Positions 24,157-33,984 are shown, counted from the stretch's first letter. The stretch is 64,000 nt of DNA from Serratia rhizosphaerae (GCF_009817885.1 NZ_CP041764.1:5034053-5098052); one strand, 5' to 3'. Notes: generated from the sequence alone by a model not told the origin. Program-made: numbers and translations.

Positions 24157-25052
24157 GCGCAGAGGCATTTATCCGACCAGCGCTGCGCGTCGACGATGTC
24201 ACCGTGACCTATAACAACGGCCACACCGCCATTTACGACACCAGCTTTACCCTCGACGGCGGCGCCATCTGCGCGCTGGTCGGCGTCAACGGCAGCGGCA
24301 AGTCGACGCTGTTTAAAACCATTATGGGGCTGGTGCGCCCCACCCGCGGCCAGGTATCGCTGAGTGACCAGCCGATCGCCGCGGCGCTGAAGAAAAACCT
24401 GATCGCCTATGTGCCGCAGACCGAAGACGTGGACTGGAACTTTCCGGTACTGGTCGAGGACGTAGTGATGATGGGGCGCTACGGTAAAATGAACTTCCTG
24501 CGTATCCCTACGCGGGAAGACCGCGAACGGGTTGCCGGCGCGCTGGAGCGCGTGGGGCTGACCGCCCTGCGCCACCGCCAGATCGGCGAACTGTCCGGCG
24601 GCCAGAAAAAACGGGTGTTTCTGGCGCGCGCGCTGGCGCAACAGGGCACGGTGCTGCTGCTGGACGAACCCTTTACCGGCGTCGACGTGAAAACCGAGAA
24701 CGCCATTATCGACCTGCTGCGGGCGCTGCGTGACGAAGGGCACCTGATCCTGGTATCCACCCATAACCTCGGCAGCGTGCCCGAGTTCTGCGACCGGGTG
24801 ATCCTGATCAACCGCACCGTACTGGCCGCCGGGCCGACGGCTACCACCTTCACCCAGAGCAATCTGGAACAGGCCTTTGGCGGCGTACTGCGCCATATCA
24901 ACCTCTCCGGCCCCGACCTGCACGACGACAACGATCCGCGCACCCTGACGGTACTGACCGACGACGAACGTCCGGCGGTGTTCTACGGCCACAGCAAAAG
25001 CGATCCGCCGGCCAAAAGCCAGCCGAAAGGGAAAGAGGAGCAACAGTCCTGA
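24153..25052 (+). CDS. yfeB: YfeB, iron/manganese ABC importer ATPase
   Basis: A 299-residue ABC ATPase. Walker A is GVNGSGKST, the signature LSGGQKKRVFLARAL, Walker B VLLLDEPFTGVD, and the H-loop STHNLG. It energises metal import through YfeC/YfeD in the inner membrane. The C-terminal 40 residues are charged and variable. It overlaps yfeA by four bases and yfeC by one. Confidence 0.94.
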   Translation: MSAEAFIRPALRVDDVTVTYNNGHTAIYDTSFTLDGGAICALVGVNGSGKSTLFKTIMGLVRPTRGQVSLSDQPIAAALKKNLIAYVPQTEDVDWNFPVLVEDVVMMGRYGKMNFLRIPTREDRERVAGALERVGLTALRHRQIGELSGGQKKRVFLARALAQQGTVLLLDEPFTGVDVKTENAIIDLLRALRDEGHLILVSTHNLGSVPEFCDRVILINRTVLAAGPTATTFTQSNLEQAFGGVLRHINLSGPDLHDDNDPRTLTVLTDDERPAVFYGHSKSDPPAKSQPKGKEEQQS

Positions 25053-25921
25053 TGTTGGAAATCCTGCTGCAACCTTTTAACTACAACTACATGGTGAAAG
25101 CCATCTGGGTCAGCGCTATCGTCGGCGCCGCCTGCGCCTTCCTGTCCGCCTATCTGATGCTGAAAGGCTGGTCACTGATGGGGGATGCGCTGTCGCACTC
25201 GGTGGTGCCCGGCGTTGCCGGCGCCTACGCGCTGGGGCTGCCCTACGCTGCCGGCGCCTTCTTCACCGGCATGCTGGCGGCGCTGGCAATGACGCTGGTG
25301 CGCCATATCACCCGCCTGCGCGAAGACGCAATTATCGGCTTTATCTTCTCCACCTTTTTCGCCGCCGGCCTGCTGATCGTTTCTCTCAACCCAACCTCGG
25401 TCAACGTCCAGTCGATTATCTTCGGCAATATTCTCGGCATCGCCGATGAAGACGTACTGCAGGTGGAAATTATCATCGGCGTATCGCTGCTGATCCTCTG
25501 TCTGCTGTGGAAAGATTTGCTGGCGGTGTTCTTCGACGAAAACCACGCCGTGTCCATCGGTCTGTCGCCGCTGCGGCTGAAAATTCTGTTTTTCACCCTG
25601 CTCAGCGCCTGCACCGTCGCGGCGCTGCAAACCGTCGGGGCGATACTGGTGATCGCCATGGTGATCACCCCCGGCGCCACCGCCTATCTGCTGACTGACC
25701 GCTTCAGCCGTCTGATCGTCATCGCCCTGTGCATCGGCGCGCTGACCAGCGCCGGCGGCGCCTACCTGAGCTTCTTCCTCGACGGCGCTACCGGCGGCGT
25801 GATCGTCACGCTGCAAACCCTGGTGTTTTTATTGGCGTTCGTGCTGGCGCCGAAACATGGCCTGCTGGCGTCCAGACGCCGGGTCGCACATGTCGACAAC
25901 CATCAGGAGGAGGAGCCGTGA
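25052..25921 (+). CDS. yfeC: YfeC, iron/manganese ABC importer permease
   Basis: A 289-residue ABC-3 family permease with about eight to nine membrane helices. LMLKGWSLMGDALSHSVVPG and IIFGNILGIADEDVLQ are the conserved family stretches, and VIAMVITPGATAYLL is a late helix. It ends with a hydrophilic His/Glu tail. It overlaps yfeB and yfeD by one base each (TGATG), which implies coupled translation. It is paralogous to YfeD. Confidence 0.94.
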   Translation: MLEILLQPFNYNYMVKAIWVSAIVGAACAFLSAYLMLKGWSLMGDALSHSVVPGVAGAYALGLPYAAGAFFTGMLAALAMTLVRHITRLREDAIIGFIFSTFFAAGLLIVSLNPTSVNVQSIIFGNILGIADEDVLQVEIIIGVSLLILCLLWKDLLAVFFDENHAVSIGLSPLRLKILFFTLLSACTVAALQTVGAILVIAMVITPGATAYLLTDRFSRLIVIALCIGALTSAGGAYLSFFLDGATGGVIVTLQTLVFLLAFVLAPKHGLLASRRRVAHVDNHQEEEP

Positions 25922-26790
25922 TGGAAATACTCTATCAGTGGCTGAGCGAACCGTTCGCCTACCCGTTTATGCAACGGGCGATTATCGCCGCCATCGTCAC
26001 CGGCGTCGTCTGTGCGGTGCTCTCCTGCTACCTGGTGCTCAAAGGCTGGTCGCTGATGGGCGACGCTATTTCACACGCGGTGCTGCCCGGTATTGTGCTG
26101 GCGTTCGTCACCGGTATTCCGCTGGCCATCGGCGCCTTTCTGTCCGGGATTCTCTGCGCGCTGGCTACCGGCTATCTGAAAGAACACAGCCGGGTTAAAG
26201 AAGACACCGTAATGGGCATCGTGTTTTCCGGCATGTTCGCCTTCGGCCTGGTGCTGTTTTCACGGGTGGATACCGATCAGCACCTCAGTCATATCCTGTT
26301 CGGCAATATGCTCGGCATTACCGACGGCGAGCTGCGGCAAACGCTGTGGATTGCCGGCATCACGCTGGCGGTGGTGCTGCTAAAGCGTAAAGACTTTATG
26401 CTGTACTGCTTCGATCCCAGCCACGCGCGCGCCGTCGGCCTGCCGGTCAAACTGCTGCACTATGGCCTGCTGTGCCTGCTGGCGCTGACCATCGTAGCCG
26501 CGCTGCAGGCGGTAGGGGTGATATTGGTGATCGCCATGCTGATCGCGCCGGGCATTATCGCCTTCCTGCTGTGCCGCAGTTTTGATCGCATGCTGTTGGT
26601 CGCCATCGTGGCGTCGGTCTTCTCCTGCGTACTCGGCACGCTGATCAGTTTTCAGATAGACGGCGCCACCGGCCCCTGCATCGTGCTGGTACAGGCGGTG
26701 CTGTTTGTGCTGGCGCTGCTGTACAGCCGCTGGCGCACGTTACGCCGTCACGCCTCAGCTGCGTTGGAACCGCCGCGCGCCGCTGAATAA
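25921..26790 (+). CDS. yfeD: YfeD, iron/manganese ABC importer permease
   Basis: A 289-residue second permease, paralogous to YfeC: LVLKGWSLMGDAISHAVLPG, ILFGNMLGITDGEL and VIAMLIAPGIIAFLL. I start it at the ATG at 25921, which overlaps the yfeC stop; the frame is open further upstream but that part is antiparallel to no conserved sequence and lies inside yfeC. It is the last gene of the operon. A GC-rich hairpin lies 22 bases downstream. Confidence 0.93.
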   Translation: MEILYQWLSEPFAYPFMQRAIIAAIVTGVVCAVLSCYLVLKGWSLMGDAISHAVLPGIVLAFVTGIPLAIGAFLSGILCALATGYLKEHSRVKEDTVMGIVFSGMFAFGLVLFSRVDTDQHLSHILFGNMLGITDGELRQTLWIAGITLAVVLLKRKDFMLYCFDPSHARAVGLPVKLLHYGLLCLLALTIVAALQAVGVILVIAMLIAPGIIAFLLCRSFDRMLLVAIVASVFSCVLGTLISFQIDGATGPCIVLVQAVLFVLALLYSRWRTLRRHASAALEPPRAAE

Positions 26791-26811
26791 TGGTCTAATA
26801 AAAATGGTGAT

Positions 26812-26836
26812 AACCGGCCCTTTCCCTGGGCCGGTT
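26812..26836 (+). terminator. Hairpin after yfeD
   Basis: AACCGGCCC and GGGCCGGTT form a perfect 9-bp stem with a 7-base loop. No T-run follows on the plus strand, so termination strength is uncertain. Confidence 0.5.
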
Positions 26837-26889
26837 AAACCGCAAAATGGCGCTGTTCAGGTTTTGTTAACGTCGTGGAGCGCCATTGT

Positions 26890-27780
26890 ATGAACAGCCA
26901 GACCAAACCGTTATCTGCCGCCGTCCCGCCTTCCGGCTGGGTTAACGGCTTTATCGGCATGCTGATTTTCAGCGGTTCGCTGCCCGCCACCCGGCTGGCG
27001 GTCTCCGCCTTTGATCCCCTGTTTCTCACCGCCATCCGCGCCGGTATTGCCGGCTGTCTGGCGCTGTGCGCCCTGCTGCTGACCAGGCAACAGCGCCCCG
27101 CACGCGCCGACCTGATCCCGCTGCTGTGGGTCGCCGTTGGCGTGGTCGCGGGGTTCCCCCTGCTCACCGCCCTGGCGCTGCAGCATATGACGTCGGCGCA
27201 CTCGCTGGTTTATATCGGCCTGCTGCCGCTGATGACCGCCTGTTTTGCCGTCTGGCGCGGCAGAGAACGCCCGAATATCAAATTTTGGGCCTTTTCCGTC
27301 GCCGGCGCCGCGCTGGTGGCGGCGTTTGCCCTGACCCACAGCGACGCAGGCTCCGGGTTCGGCGACCTGATGATGCTGGGGGCGGTCGCTCTGTGCGGGC
27401 TGGGCTATGCCGAAGGCGCGGTGCTGTCGCGCCGCCTCGGCGGCTGGCAAACCATCTCATGGGCGTTGACGCTGGCGCTGCCGGCCACCATCCTGCTGAC
27501 GCTGCTTTACGCTCCGGCCGCCTGGCCAAAAGCCGGCGCAGACGCCTGGCTGTCACTGGCCTATGTGTCTTTGTTCAGTATGTGGATCGGTTTTATTTTC
27601 TGGTATCGCGGACTGGCGCAGGGCGGCATCGCCGCCGTCGGTCAGTTGCAACTGTTGCAGCCCTTTTTCGGCCTGCTGCTGGCGGCGCTGCTGCTGCATG
27701 AACAGGTACAACCGGCGATGATTGCAGTAATGGCCGGGGTGCTGCTGTGCGTCGTGGGCGCCAAACGCTTCGCCCGCTAG
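26890..27780 (+). CDS. EamA-family (drug/metabolite transporter) exporter
   Basis: A 296-residue inner-membrane protein with about ten helices in two EamA repeats: the first begins VNGFIGMLIFSGSLPATRLAV and the second GDLMMLGAVALCGLGYAEGAVLSR. GMWIGFIFWYRGLAQGG-type and QLQLLQPFFGLLLAALLL stretches are typical of RhtA/YdcZ-type exporters. The substrate is unknown; amino acids are common for the family. It converges on a MocR-type regulator gene, separated by 10 bases. The start at 26890 leaves GGAG about ten bases upstream. Confidence 0.85.
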   Translation: MNSQTKPLSAAVPPSGWVNGFIGMLIFSGSLPATRLAVSAFDPLFLTAIRAGIAGCLALCALLLTRQQRPARADLIPLLWVAVGVVAGFPLLTALALQHMTSAHSLVYIGLLPLMTACFAVWRGRERPNIKFWAFSVAGAALVAAFALTHSDAGSGFGDLMMLGAVALCGLGYAEGAVLSRRLGGWQTISWALTLALPATILLTLLYAPAAWPKAGADAWLSLAYVSLFSMWIGFIFWYRGLAQGGIAAVGQLQLLQPFFGLLLAALLLHEQVQPAMIAVMAGVLLCVVGAKRFAR

Positions 27781-27790
27781 CGCCGCACAC

Positions 27791-29278
27791 TCATCCGCAC
27801 CGGCTGGCCGTCAGCAGCAGGCGATTCAGCGTGATGACCGCTTGCTCCACCTGCCGGTCGCTGTAGCCGCCCAGGCCGAGAATCAACCCGGTACGTCCGC
27901 GACCGACGGCATACATCGACGACAGCGCCCGTACCGACACGCCGGCCTCCTGCGCCAACCGTTCGACATGCCGATCGTCCAGCCCGCGCCGCAGCCACAG
28001 CACCATATGCATGCCCTGATCGCAGGGCTGCAGCTCCGCCAGTTCGGCGTTAATATGCCGGCCGACGGCGTCGATCACCACCCGCCGTTTTTCCGCATAC
28101 AGACTGCGCATCCGCCGCAGGTGGCGCGCCAGATGCCCTTCCGCCATAAACTGCGCCAGCACGTACTGGTCGGCATTCGGCGGATGCCTGTCCATCAGAA
28201 TACGCGCGCCGCAAAATGCGCCGACCAGCGGCGGCGGCACGATGGCATAACCCAGTCGCAACGAAGGAAACAGCACCTTACTGAAGGTGCCCAGATAGAT
28301 AACGCGCGCCGGATCCTGCCCTTGCAGCGCAGGAAAAGGATGGCCGTCATAGCGCATCTCGCTGTCGTAATCGTCCTCCACAATCCAGGCGTTAGTTTCA
28401 CGGGCCCAGGCCAACAGAGCGCTGCGCTGCGCCATACTCATCGGCATTCCCAGCGGGTACTGGTGCGAAGGCGTGACAAACGCCGCCCTGGCATCGGGCG
28501 CCATCATCCTGCCGGTGGCGACGTCGATACCGTCTGCGCCGACCGGCACCCGCACCATCTGCCGGTCGCGCAGCGCCGTCGAGAACAACGCGGTCACACC
28601 GGGATAGGCAGGATCCTCGACCCAGGCGCGATCGCCGGCATCCAGTAAAATTTGCGCCGCCAGATACAAGCCCTGCTGGGTGCCGCAGGTCACCACAATC
28701 TGTTCCGGCGTACAAATTACCGAACGCGACTGACGCACATACTCACAGATTGCGCGACGCAGCGGCAGCGCCCCCAACGGATCGCCATAGCCATCCGGCG
28801 CGCCCGGCCCGCGCGCACGCACCCGGTTGCCAAGTCGACGCCAGATATCCCCCGGCGCCGTATCACCGACAGGCAGCGACACGGTAAACGGAGCAGGCAA
28901 CAGCGGTTTCAAACCACCGGCAAAGCGGGCGAACGCCTGCGCCTGTTCAGAAAGCGCCGGCTCGCCGCATTGGGCGCCGGGCAACACCGCCGATGCCGGC
29001 GGCGGCGAATCAATCGGCGCCACGCGCGTGCCCGACCCGCCCAGTGCCGTCAGTACGCCTTCGGCGACCAGCTGTTCATAGGCGACGGACACCGTGCCGC
29101 GCGACAGACGCAGCGCCACGGCCAGCGCACGCGTAGAAGGCAGGGGATCGCCCGCCCGCAGCTTCCCCTGCCGCACCGCCGTCCTCAGCGCCTGCGACAG
29201 CTGGCGGCTAAGTGACCCAGCCTGCCGATCAAGGGGGCCGATAGCAGGGATTTCAATAAGTTTAGCTTTGCGTGGCAT
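27791..29278 (-). CDS. MocR-family PLP-binding transcriptional regulator
   Basis: A 495-residue fusion of an N-terminal GntR winged helix (AGDPLPSTRALAVALRLSRGTVSVAYEQLVAEG) and a C-terminal aminotransferase-like domain. The PLP lysine is in YLGTFSKVLFPSLRLGY, and VEDDYDSEMRYDG and TPSHQYPLGMPMS are fold-type I signatures. Such regulators usually control nearby metabolism or export genes; here the convergent EamA exporter is the likely partner, by context only. I chose ATG 29278 (MPRKAKLIEIP), though its ribosome site is weak. Confidence 0.88.
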   Translation of the reverse strand: MPRKAKLIEIPAIGPLDRQAGSLSRQLSQALRTAVRQGKLRAGDPLPSTRALAVALRLSRGTVSVAYEQLVAEGVLTALGGSGTRVAPIDSPPPASAVLPGAQCGEPALSEQAQAFARFAGGLKPLLPAPFTVSLPVGDTAPGDIWRRLGNRVRARGPGAPDGYGDPLGALPLRRAICEYVRQSRSVICTPEQIVVTCGTQQGLYLAAQILLDAGDRAWVEDPAYPGVTALFSTALRDRQMVRVPVGADGIDVATGRMMAPDARAAFVTPSHQYPLGMPMSMAQRSALLAWARETNAWIVEDDYDSEMRYDGHPFPALQGQDPARVIYLGTFSKVLFPSLRLGYAIVPPPLVGAFCGARILMDRHPPNADQYVLAQFMAEGHLARHLRRMRSLYAEKRRVVIDAVGRHINAELAELQPCDQGMHMVLWLRRGLDDRHVERLAQEAGVSVRALSSMYAVGRGRTGLILGLGGYSDRQVEQAVITLNRLLLTASRCG

Positions 29279-29517
29279 CACGATAACCGTCTGAAAAAAC
29301 ACCGCGTCAGTATAACCCAGCCGCCATACCCGACGCGGACAAAAATCCCACAGCGGCGAACTGTATTTAAATTAATCAATAGCGTATATACTTTGAGCTG
29401 ATGGCGGGCGGTAAAAACCGGAGAAAGATTAATGCCGGCTGTGCGCCACATCGAGTTTTCACGCCGTTAAAGACGCTAAGCTATTCAAACAGCAGGCAAC
29501 ACAGAGGGGGGAATACC

Positions 29518-30387
29518 ATGTGGCAAGCCGTTAGCCGTCTGTTAAGTGAACATCTTGGCAGCGCAGAAATCCGCGAAAGGACTGAACTGCCCGGTGGCGA
29601 AATCCACCCGGCATGGCGCGTGAGTTACGGTGACAGCGAGGTGTTTGTGAAAAACGACGCCCGTGAGTTACTGCCTGTTTTTACCGCCGAAGCCGATCAG
29701 CTGGCGCTGCTGGCCCGCAGTAAAACGGTGCGCGTGCCGGAGGTGTACGGCGTGGGCAGCGATCGCGACTACAGCTTTCTCCTGCTGGAGCATCTGGAGC
29801 TCAAACCGCTGGAAGCGCACGGTGCCTACTGTCTGGGACAGCAGTTGGCGCACCTGCACCGCTGGAGCGAACAGCCGCAGTTCGGCCTCGACTTCGACAA
29901 CCACCTGGCCACCTCACCCCAACCCAACGCCTGGCAGCGTCGCTGGGCGGAATTCTTCGCCGAACAGCGCATCGGCTGGCAGCTGCAGCTGGCGGCGGAG
30001 AAAGGCATGTCCTTCGGCGATATTGATGAGCTGGTGGATATCGTCTATCTGCGTCTGCAACACCACCAGCCGCAGCCCTCACTGCTGCACGGCGATCTCT
30101 GGCCGGCCAACTGCGCCATGACCCGCGACGGGCCGGTACTGTTCGACCCTGCCTGCTACTGGGGCGACCGGGAGTGCGATCTGGCGATGCTGCCGCTCTA
30201 CCCGAATCTGCCGCCGCAGATCTACGACGGCTACCAAAGCGTCTGGCCGCTGCCGACAGACTTTATCAAGCGTCAGCCGCTGTACCAGCTCTACTACCTG
30301 CTCAACCGCAGCAACCTGTTCGGCGGGCAACATCTGGTGGCGGCGCAGCAGGCCATCGACGCGCTGCTGCATCCGCAGGACGCCTGA
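29518..30387 (+). CDS. yniA: YniA, fructosamine kinase family protein
   Basis: A 289-residue protein with a protein-kinase/aminoglycoside phosphotransferase-like fold. The catalytic loop HGDLWPANC and metal-binding DPACYWGDRECDLAM match E. coli YniA closely, as do MWQAVSRLLSEHL and FAEQRIGWQLQLAAEKG. The family phosphorylates ketosamines, aiding deglycation; the substrate of YniA is not established. GAGGGGGG precedes the ATG at 29518. Neighbours yniB and yniC are in the E. coli order. Confidence 0.93.
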   Translation: MWQAVSRLLSEHLGSAEIRERTELPGGEIHPAWRVSYGDSEVFVKNDARELLPVFTAEADQLALLARSKTVRVPEVYGVGSDRDYSFLLLEHLELKPLEAHGAYCLGQQLAHLHRWSEQPQFGLDFDNHLATSPQPNAWQRRWAEFFAEQRIGWQLQLAAEKGMSFGDIDELVDIVYLRLQHHQPQPSLLHGDLWPANCAMTRDGPVLFDPACYWGDRECDLAMLPLYPNLPPQIYDGYQSVWPLPTDFIKRQPLYQLYYLLNRSNLFGGQHLVAAQQAIDALLHPQDA

Positions 30388-30392
30388 CGTCA

Positions 30393-30414
30393 AACGGGGC
30401 CTTCCGGCCCCGTT
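30393..30414. terminator. Shared hairpin between convergent yniA and yniB
   Basis: AACGGGGCC and GGCCCCGTT form a perfect 9-bp stem around TTCC. It lies six bases after the yniA stop. No long T-run is present on either side. Confidence 0.6.
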
Positions 30415-30441
30415 ATATCCTCACTCTTCCGTCGCCGGACG

Positions 30442-31002
30442 TTACGCGCCGGCGGCCAGTTTGCCCAGCAGGCTAATCACGAAGTAAGCCACCACCGCAA
30501 TCGTCACTGGCAACACATACAGCGGGAAATACTGCAGGAAAATGCTGTGATGCGGCAGTGAAATACGCGACTCCAGCTGTTCGCGCGTCAGTCCTTCCGC
30601 CCCTTTCGCCTGCTCCAGAATCAGCTGGTCCTCCAGCCGTTCGCGGATAAACTTCACCTGCCGCGTCATACGCGCGCCGGAAGCGCGCAGCGCCAGACCG
30701 ACGAAAATCAGCAGGTAGATAATAATAAACATCAGGTTGCCGCCGCTGAACAGGCTCTTATCCAGCCCCGGCACCGGCGAGTTATACCAGAACAGGTTAA
30801 GGAATGGCGTATTGAAACGCACCATATCGACGATGACGTGCACGAAGTCGATCACCACCGCATTGATGCCTTTGGTTTTTTCACTGTATTGGTAAACAAA
30901 ATTCAGCAATGAAATCAGCGTCGACACTAACGCCAGGATAAACAGCACCCACCCCAGAATTTGTTTGATAATGCCAATACGCCCTGCCTGTTGATACGTC
31001 AT
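30442..31002 (-). CDS. yniB: YniB family inner-membrane protein
   Basis: A 186-residue membrane protein of unknown function, close to E. coli YniB: MTYQQAGRIGIIKQILGWV at the start, NTPFLNLFWYNSPVPG in the middle and HHSIFLQYFPLYVLPVTI near the end. Three or four membrane helices are evident (about 14-34, 92-108, 158-180). It lies on the minus strand between yniA and yniC, as in E. coli. Confidence 0.93.
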   Translation of the reverse strand: MTYQQAGRIGIIKQILGWVLFILALVSTLISLLNFVYQYSEKTKGINAVVIDFVHVIVDMVRFNTPFLNLFWYNSPVPGLDKSLFSGGNLMFIIIYLLIFVGLALRASGARMTRQVKFIRERLEDQLILEQAKGAEGLTREQLESRISLPHHSIFLQYFPLYVLPVTIAVVAYFVISLLGKLAAGA

Positions 31003-31228
31003 GTGTTCCCCTTGTTAACGACGCAACGGTAATAAACCGCGAGTTTACCCGTAGTTGCCCGGCCAAGCCCACCGTTTTCTTTACACAGGCGCCACGGCTG
31101 CGCCCACAAACGGCCGTTTGTCCAGCAGGCTGGCGCTGCGTCCGGAGCGGCGATTTTGGTCGCGGCGATGGCAATGGTAGAGTAGCGCAGAGATTCCATC
31201 CACCGTATCGGCAGGAGTTAACGCACTA

Positions 31229-31894
31229 ATGGCTTATTCGCAACGCATTGAAAGCGCAATTTTTGATATGGACGGCTTACTGATTGATTCAGAACCCTTA
31301 TGGTTGCAGGCCGAGCTGGATATTTTCGGTTCGCTCGGCTTGGATCTTTCCGACCGTGACAAACTGCCGGATACCCTGGGGCTGCGCATCGATCTGGTGG
31401 TAGAGATGTGGTATCAGGCCATGCCGTGGCAGGGGGCGTCGCGGGAGCAGGTTTCCGCCCGTATTATTGAGCGCGCCATTGAGCTGGTGCAGGAACGCCG
31501 CCCGCTGCTGCCGGGGGTTACGCAGGCGCTGGAGCTCTGCCGCAGCCTCGATCTGAATATCGGTCTGGCTTCCGCCTCGCCGCTGCATATGCAGCAACAG
31601 GTACTGAATATGTTCGGTCTGGAACACTATTTTGACCAGCTGGTTTCCGCAGAATATCTGCCGTACAGCAAGCCGCACCCGGAAGTATATCTGATTGCCG
31701 CCGAGCGGCTGGGCAGCGATCCGCTGCGCTGCATTACGTTGGAGGACTCATTCAACGGCATGATCGCCACCAAGGCGGCGCGCATGCGCTCTATCGTGGT
31801 GCCGGCCGCAGAGTATCGCCAGGATCCGCGCTGGGCACTGGCTGACTATCAGTTGACGTCGCTGGAGCAGTTGACGCCGTCTCACCTTTCCTGA
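31229..31894 (+). CDS. hxpB: HxpB (YniC), hexitol / sugar phosphatase
   Basis: A 221-residue HAD-superfamily phosphatase. Motif I is FDMDGLLIDSEPLW with the nucleophile Asp; motif II is ASASPLHMQQQ; motif III and IV are KPHPEVYLIAAERL and LEDSFNGMIA. E. coli YniC removes phosphate from 2-deoxyglucose 6-phosphate and hexitol phosphates in the cytoplasm. AGGAG lies about 11 bases before the ATG. It is a single gene. Confidence 0.93.
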   Translation: MAYSQRIESAIFDMDGLLIDSEPLWLQAELDIFGSLGLDLSDRDKLPDTLGLRIDLVVEMWYQAMPWQGASREQVSARIIERAIELVQERRPLLPGVTQALELCRSLDLNIGLASASPLHMQQQVLNMFGLEHYFDQLVSAEYLPYSKPHPEVYLIAAERLGSDPLRCITLEDSFNGMIATKAARMRSIVVPAAEYRQDPRWALADYQLTSLEQLTPSHLS

Positions 31895-31989
31895 CGATTA
31901 CCCTCTTTCTGCACCCGCCCCCGCACGCCGTTCTGCCGGCACGTGCGGGGGCGTTCAGTTTTAAAAACGTCGACCTGCGTCAAAAAATA

Positions 31990-32008
31990 AATAAAACGCA
32001 ATTTCATT
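31990..32008 (+). promoter_or_regulatory. Candidate KdgR operator upstream of kduI
   Basis: AATAAAACGCAATTTCATT has the arms AATaAAAC and TTTCATT of the KdgR operator (AATGAAAC...GTTTCATT type). It lies about 135 bp before kduI, a known KdgR target in pectinolytic enterics. kdgR itself is in this window at 41320-42111. Confidence 0.68.
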
Positions 32009-32143
32009 TTTATTGAATTCACATACCGACCGCTCTATGCTGTGAACACCACAGAAAACGCCGGGCGGCGGTTTTGCTGTCACTGCCACGCAGCACGCCA
32101 GTCGCCCGGCGTTTTCTCCCCCTCACCACAGCGAGGCCCTGAG

Positions 32144-32980
32144 ATGGACGTCCGTCAAAGCATTCACAGCGATCACGCCAAACAGCTCGACACCGCCGGA
32201 TTACGCCGAGAATTTCTGATTGAAAAGATTTTCGAGGACGACCAGTACACCATGACCTACAGCCATATTGACCGCATTATCATCGGCGGCATCCAGCCGC
32301 GCCGGCAAAGCGTCACCATCGGCGATGAAGTCGGCAAACAGCTGGGCGTCGGTTACTTTCTCGAACGGCGGGAAATGGGCATCATCAATATCGGCGGCGC
32401 CGGTTTGATCGAGGTCGACGGGCAAAGCTACGAGATCGGCACGGAAGAAGCGCTGTATATCGGCCAGGGCGCCCGACAGCTGTCGTTCCGCAGCGTCGAC
32501 GCCGAACGACCGGCCAAGTTCTATTACAACAGCGCACCGGCGCATACCCACTACCCCAACAAGAAAATCACCCTGGCCGACGCCGCGCCGCAGACCCTGG
32601 GCGACGACGCCACCAGCAACCGGCGCACCATTAACAAATTTATCGTGCCCGACGTGTTGCCGACCTGCCAGCTGACGATGGGGCTGACCAAGCTGGCCGC
32701 CGGCAGCCTGTGGAACACCATGCCGTGCCATACCCATGAACGGCGCATGGAGGTCTACTTTTACTTCGATATGGAAGATGAAACCGCAGTGTTCCATATG
32801 ATGGGGCAGCCACAGGAGACCCGCCATCTGCTGGTGCACAACGAACAGGCGGTGATCTCCCCCAGTTGGTCGATCCACGCCGGCGTCGGCACCAAGCGCT
32901 ACACCTTTATCTGGGGCATGGTGGGCGAAAATCAGGTGTTCGGCGATATGGACCACCTGGCCGTCAGCGAGCTGCGCTAA
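32144..32980 (+). CDS. kduI: KduI, 5-dehydro-4-deoxy-D-glucuronate isomerase
   Basis: A 278-residue cupin isomerase, the same length as E. coli KduI. It converts 5-keto-4-deoxyuronate, released from pectin breakdown, to 2,5-diketo-3-deoxygluconate. The zinc site is visible as MPCHTHERRMEVYFYFD (two His and a Glu) plus a later His in SWSIHAGVG. I start at ATG 32144 (MDVRQSIHSD), preceded by GAGG; upstream in-frame residues are not conserved. kduD follows after 75 bases. Confidence 0.95.
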   Translation: MDVRQSIHSDHAKQLDTAGLRREFLIEKIFEDDQYTMTYSHIDRIIIGGIQPRRQSVTIGDEVGKQLGVGYFLERREMGIINIGGAGLIEVDGQSYEIGTEEALYIGQGARQLSFRSVDAERPAKFYYNSAPAHTHYPNKKITLADAAPQTLGDDATSNRRTINKFIVPDVLPTCQLTMGLTKLAAGSLWNTMPCHTHERRMEVYFYFDMEDETAVFHMMGQPQETRHLLVHNEQAVISPSWSIHAGVGTKRYTFIWGMVGENQVFGDMDHLAVSELR

Positions 32981-33055
32981 CCCCCGCCGCCGGCCTCTGC
33001 GCCGGCCGTCAAGCTGCAACCCTGTCCGTGCGGCCCGACCGCACAGCGAGAGAAT

Positions 33056-33823
33056 ATGTCTATGACCATCAATTCCTTTGATTTAACCGGCAAAGTCGCC
33101 ATGGTAACCGGCTGCGACACCGGGCTCGGCCAAGGTATGGCAGTCGGGCTGGCACGGGCCGGCTGCGATATTATCGGCGTCAACCGCAGCGATCCCGAAC
33201 AGACCAGTGCACAGGTTAACGCGCTGGGCCGGCGCTTTCTCAAGCTGCATGCCGATCTCAGCCGTACCGACGTCATCCCCGCGCTGATTGACAGTGCCGT
33301 CGCCGAATTCGGCCATATCGATATTCTGGTGAATAACGCCGGAATTATCCGCCGGGAAGACGCACTCGATTTCAGCGAGCAAGACTGGGACGACGTGATG
33401 AATATCAATACCAAGACGCTGTTTTTCCTGTCGCAGGCGGTGGCCCGGCAGTTTATCCGGCAGGGCGGCGGCGGTAAAATTATCAACATCGCCTCCATGC
33501 TGTCGTACCAGGGCGGCATCCGCGTGCCTTCTTATACCGCCTCCAAAAGCGCGGTGATGGGTCTGACCCGCCTGCTGGCCAACGAGTGGGCCAAACACGG
33601 CATCAACGTCAATGCTCTGGCGCCCGGCTATATGGCCACCAACAACACGCAGCAGCTGCGGGCCGACGCGGGGCGTAATCAGGAGATACTGGAGCGTATT
33701 CCCGCCGGCCGCTGGGGCGTGCCGCAGGATATGATGGGGCCGGTGGTCTTTTTGGCGTCATCGGCGTCTGACTATGTCAATGGCTACACGCTGGCAGTGG
33801 ACGGCGGCTGGCTGGCGCGCTAA
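33056..33823 (+). CDS. kduD: KduD, 2-dehydro-3-deoxy-D-gluconate 5-dehydrogenase
   Basis: A 255-residue short-chain dehydrogenase that reduces 2,5-diketo-3-deoxygluconate to KDG. The NAD-binding TGCDTGLGQGMA is near the N terminus, NNAG follows, and the catalytic Ser-Tyr-Lys set is in IASML and SYTASKSAV. The C terminus ends VDGGWLAR, as in E. coli. The ATG at 33056 has GAGAG upstream; ATG 33062 is an alternative. It forms an operon with kduI. Confidence 0.95.
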   Translation: MSMTINSFDLTGKVAMVTGCDTGLGQGMAVGLARAGCDIIGVNRSDPEQTSAQVNALGRRFLKLHADLSRTDVIPALIDSAVAEFGHIDILVNNAGIIRREDALDFSEQDWDDVMNINTKTLFFLSQAVARQFIRQGGGGKIINIASMLSYQGGIRVPSYTASKSAVMGLTRLLANEWAKHGINVNALAPGYMATNNTQQLRADAGRNQEILERIPAGRWGVPQDMMGPVVFLASSASDYVNGYTLAVDGGWLAR

Positions 33824-33984
33824 AACACGGCGTTTACCGGCTGGCGCACTGTTGCGCAGCCGGCATATCGCTGACGGAAAAGCAGGCTCCCCCCATACAA
33901 AAGCACCCAACTCTTTGTAAAGCAGAGTAAAACAAACAATTAGTTACAGCGTCACCTATTCCATTACTGGGAAAATCCCCATAT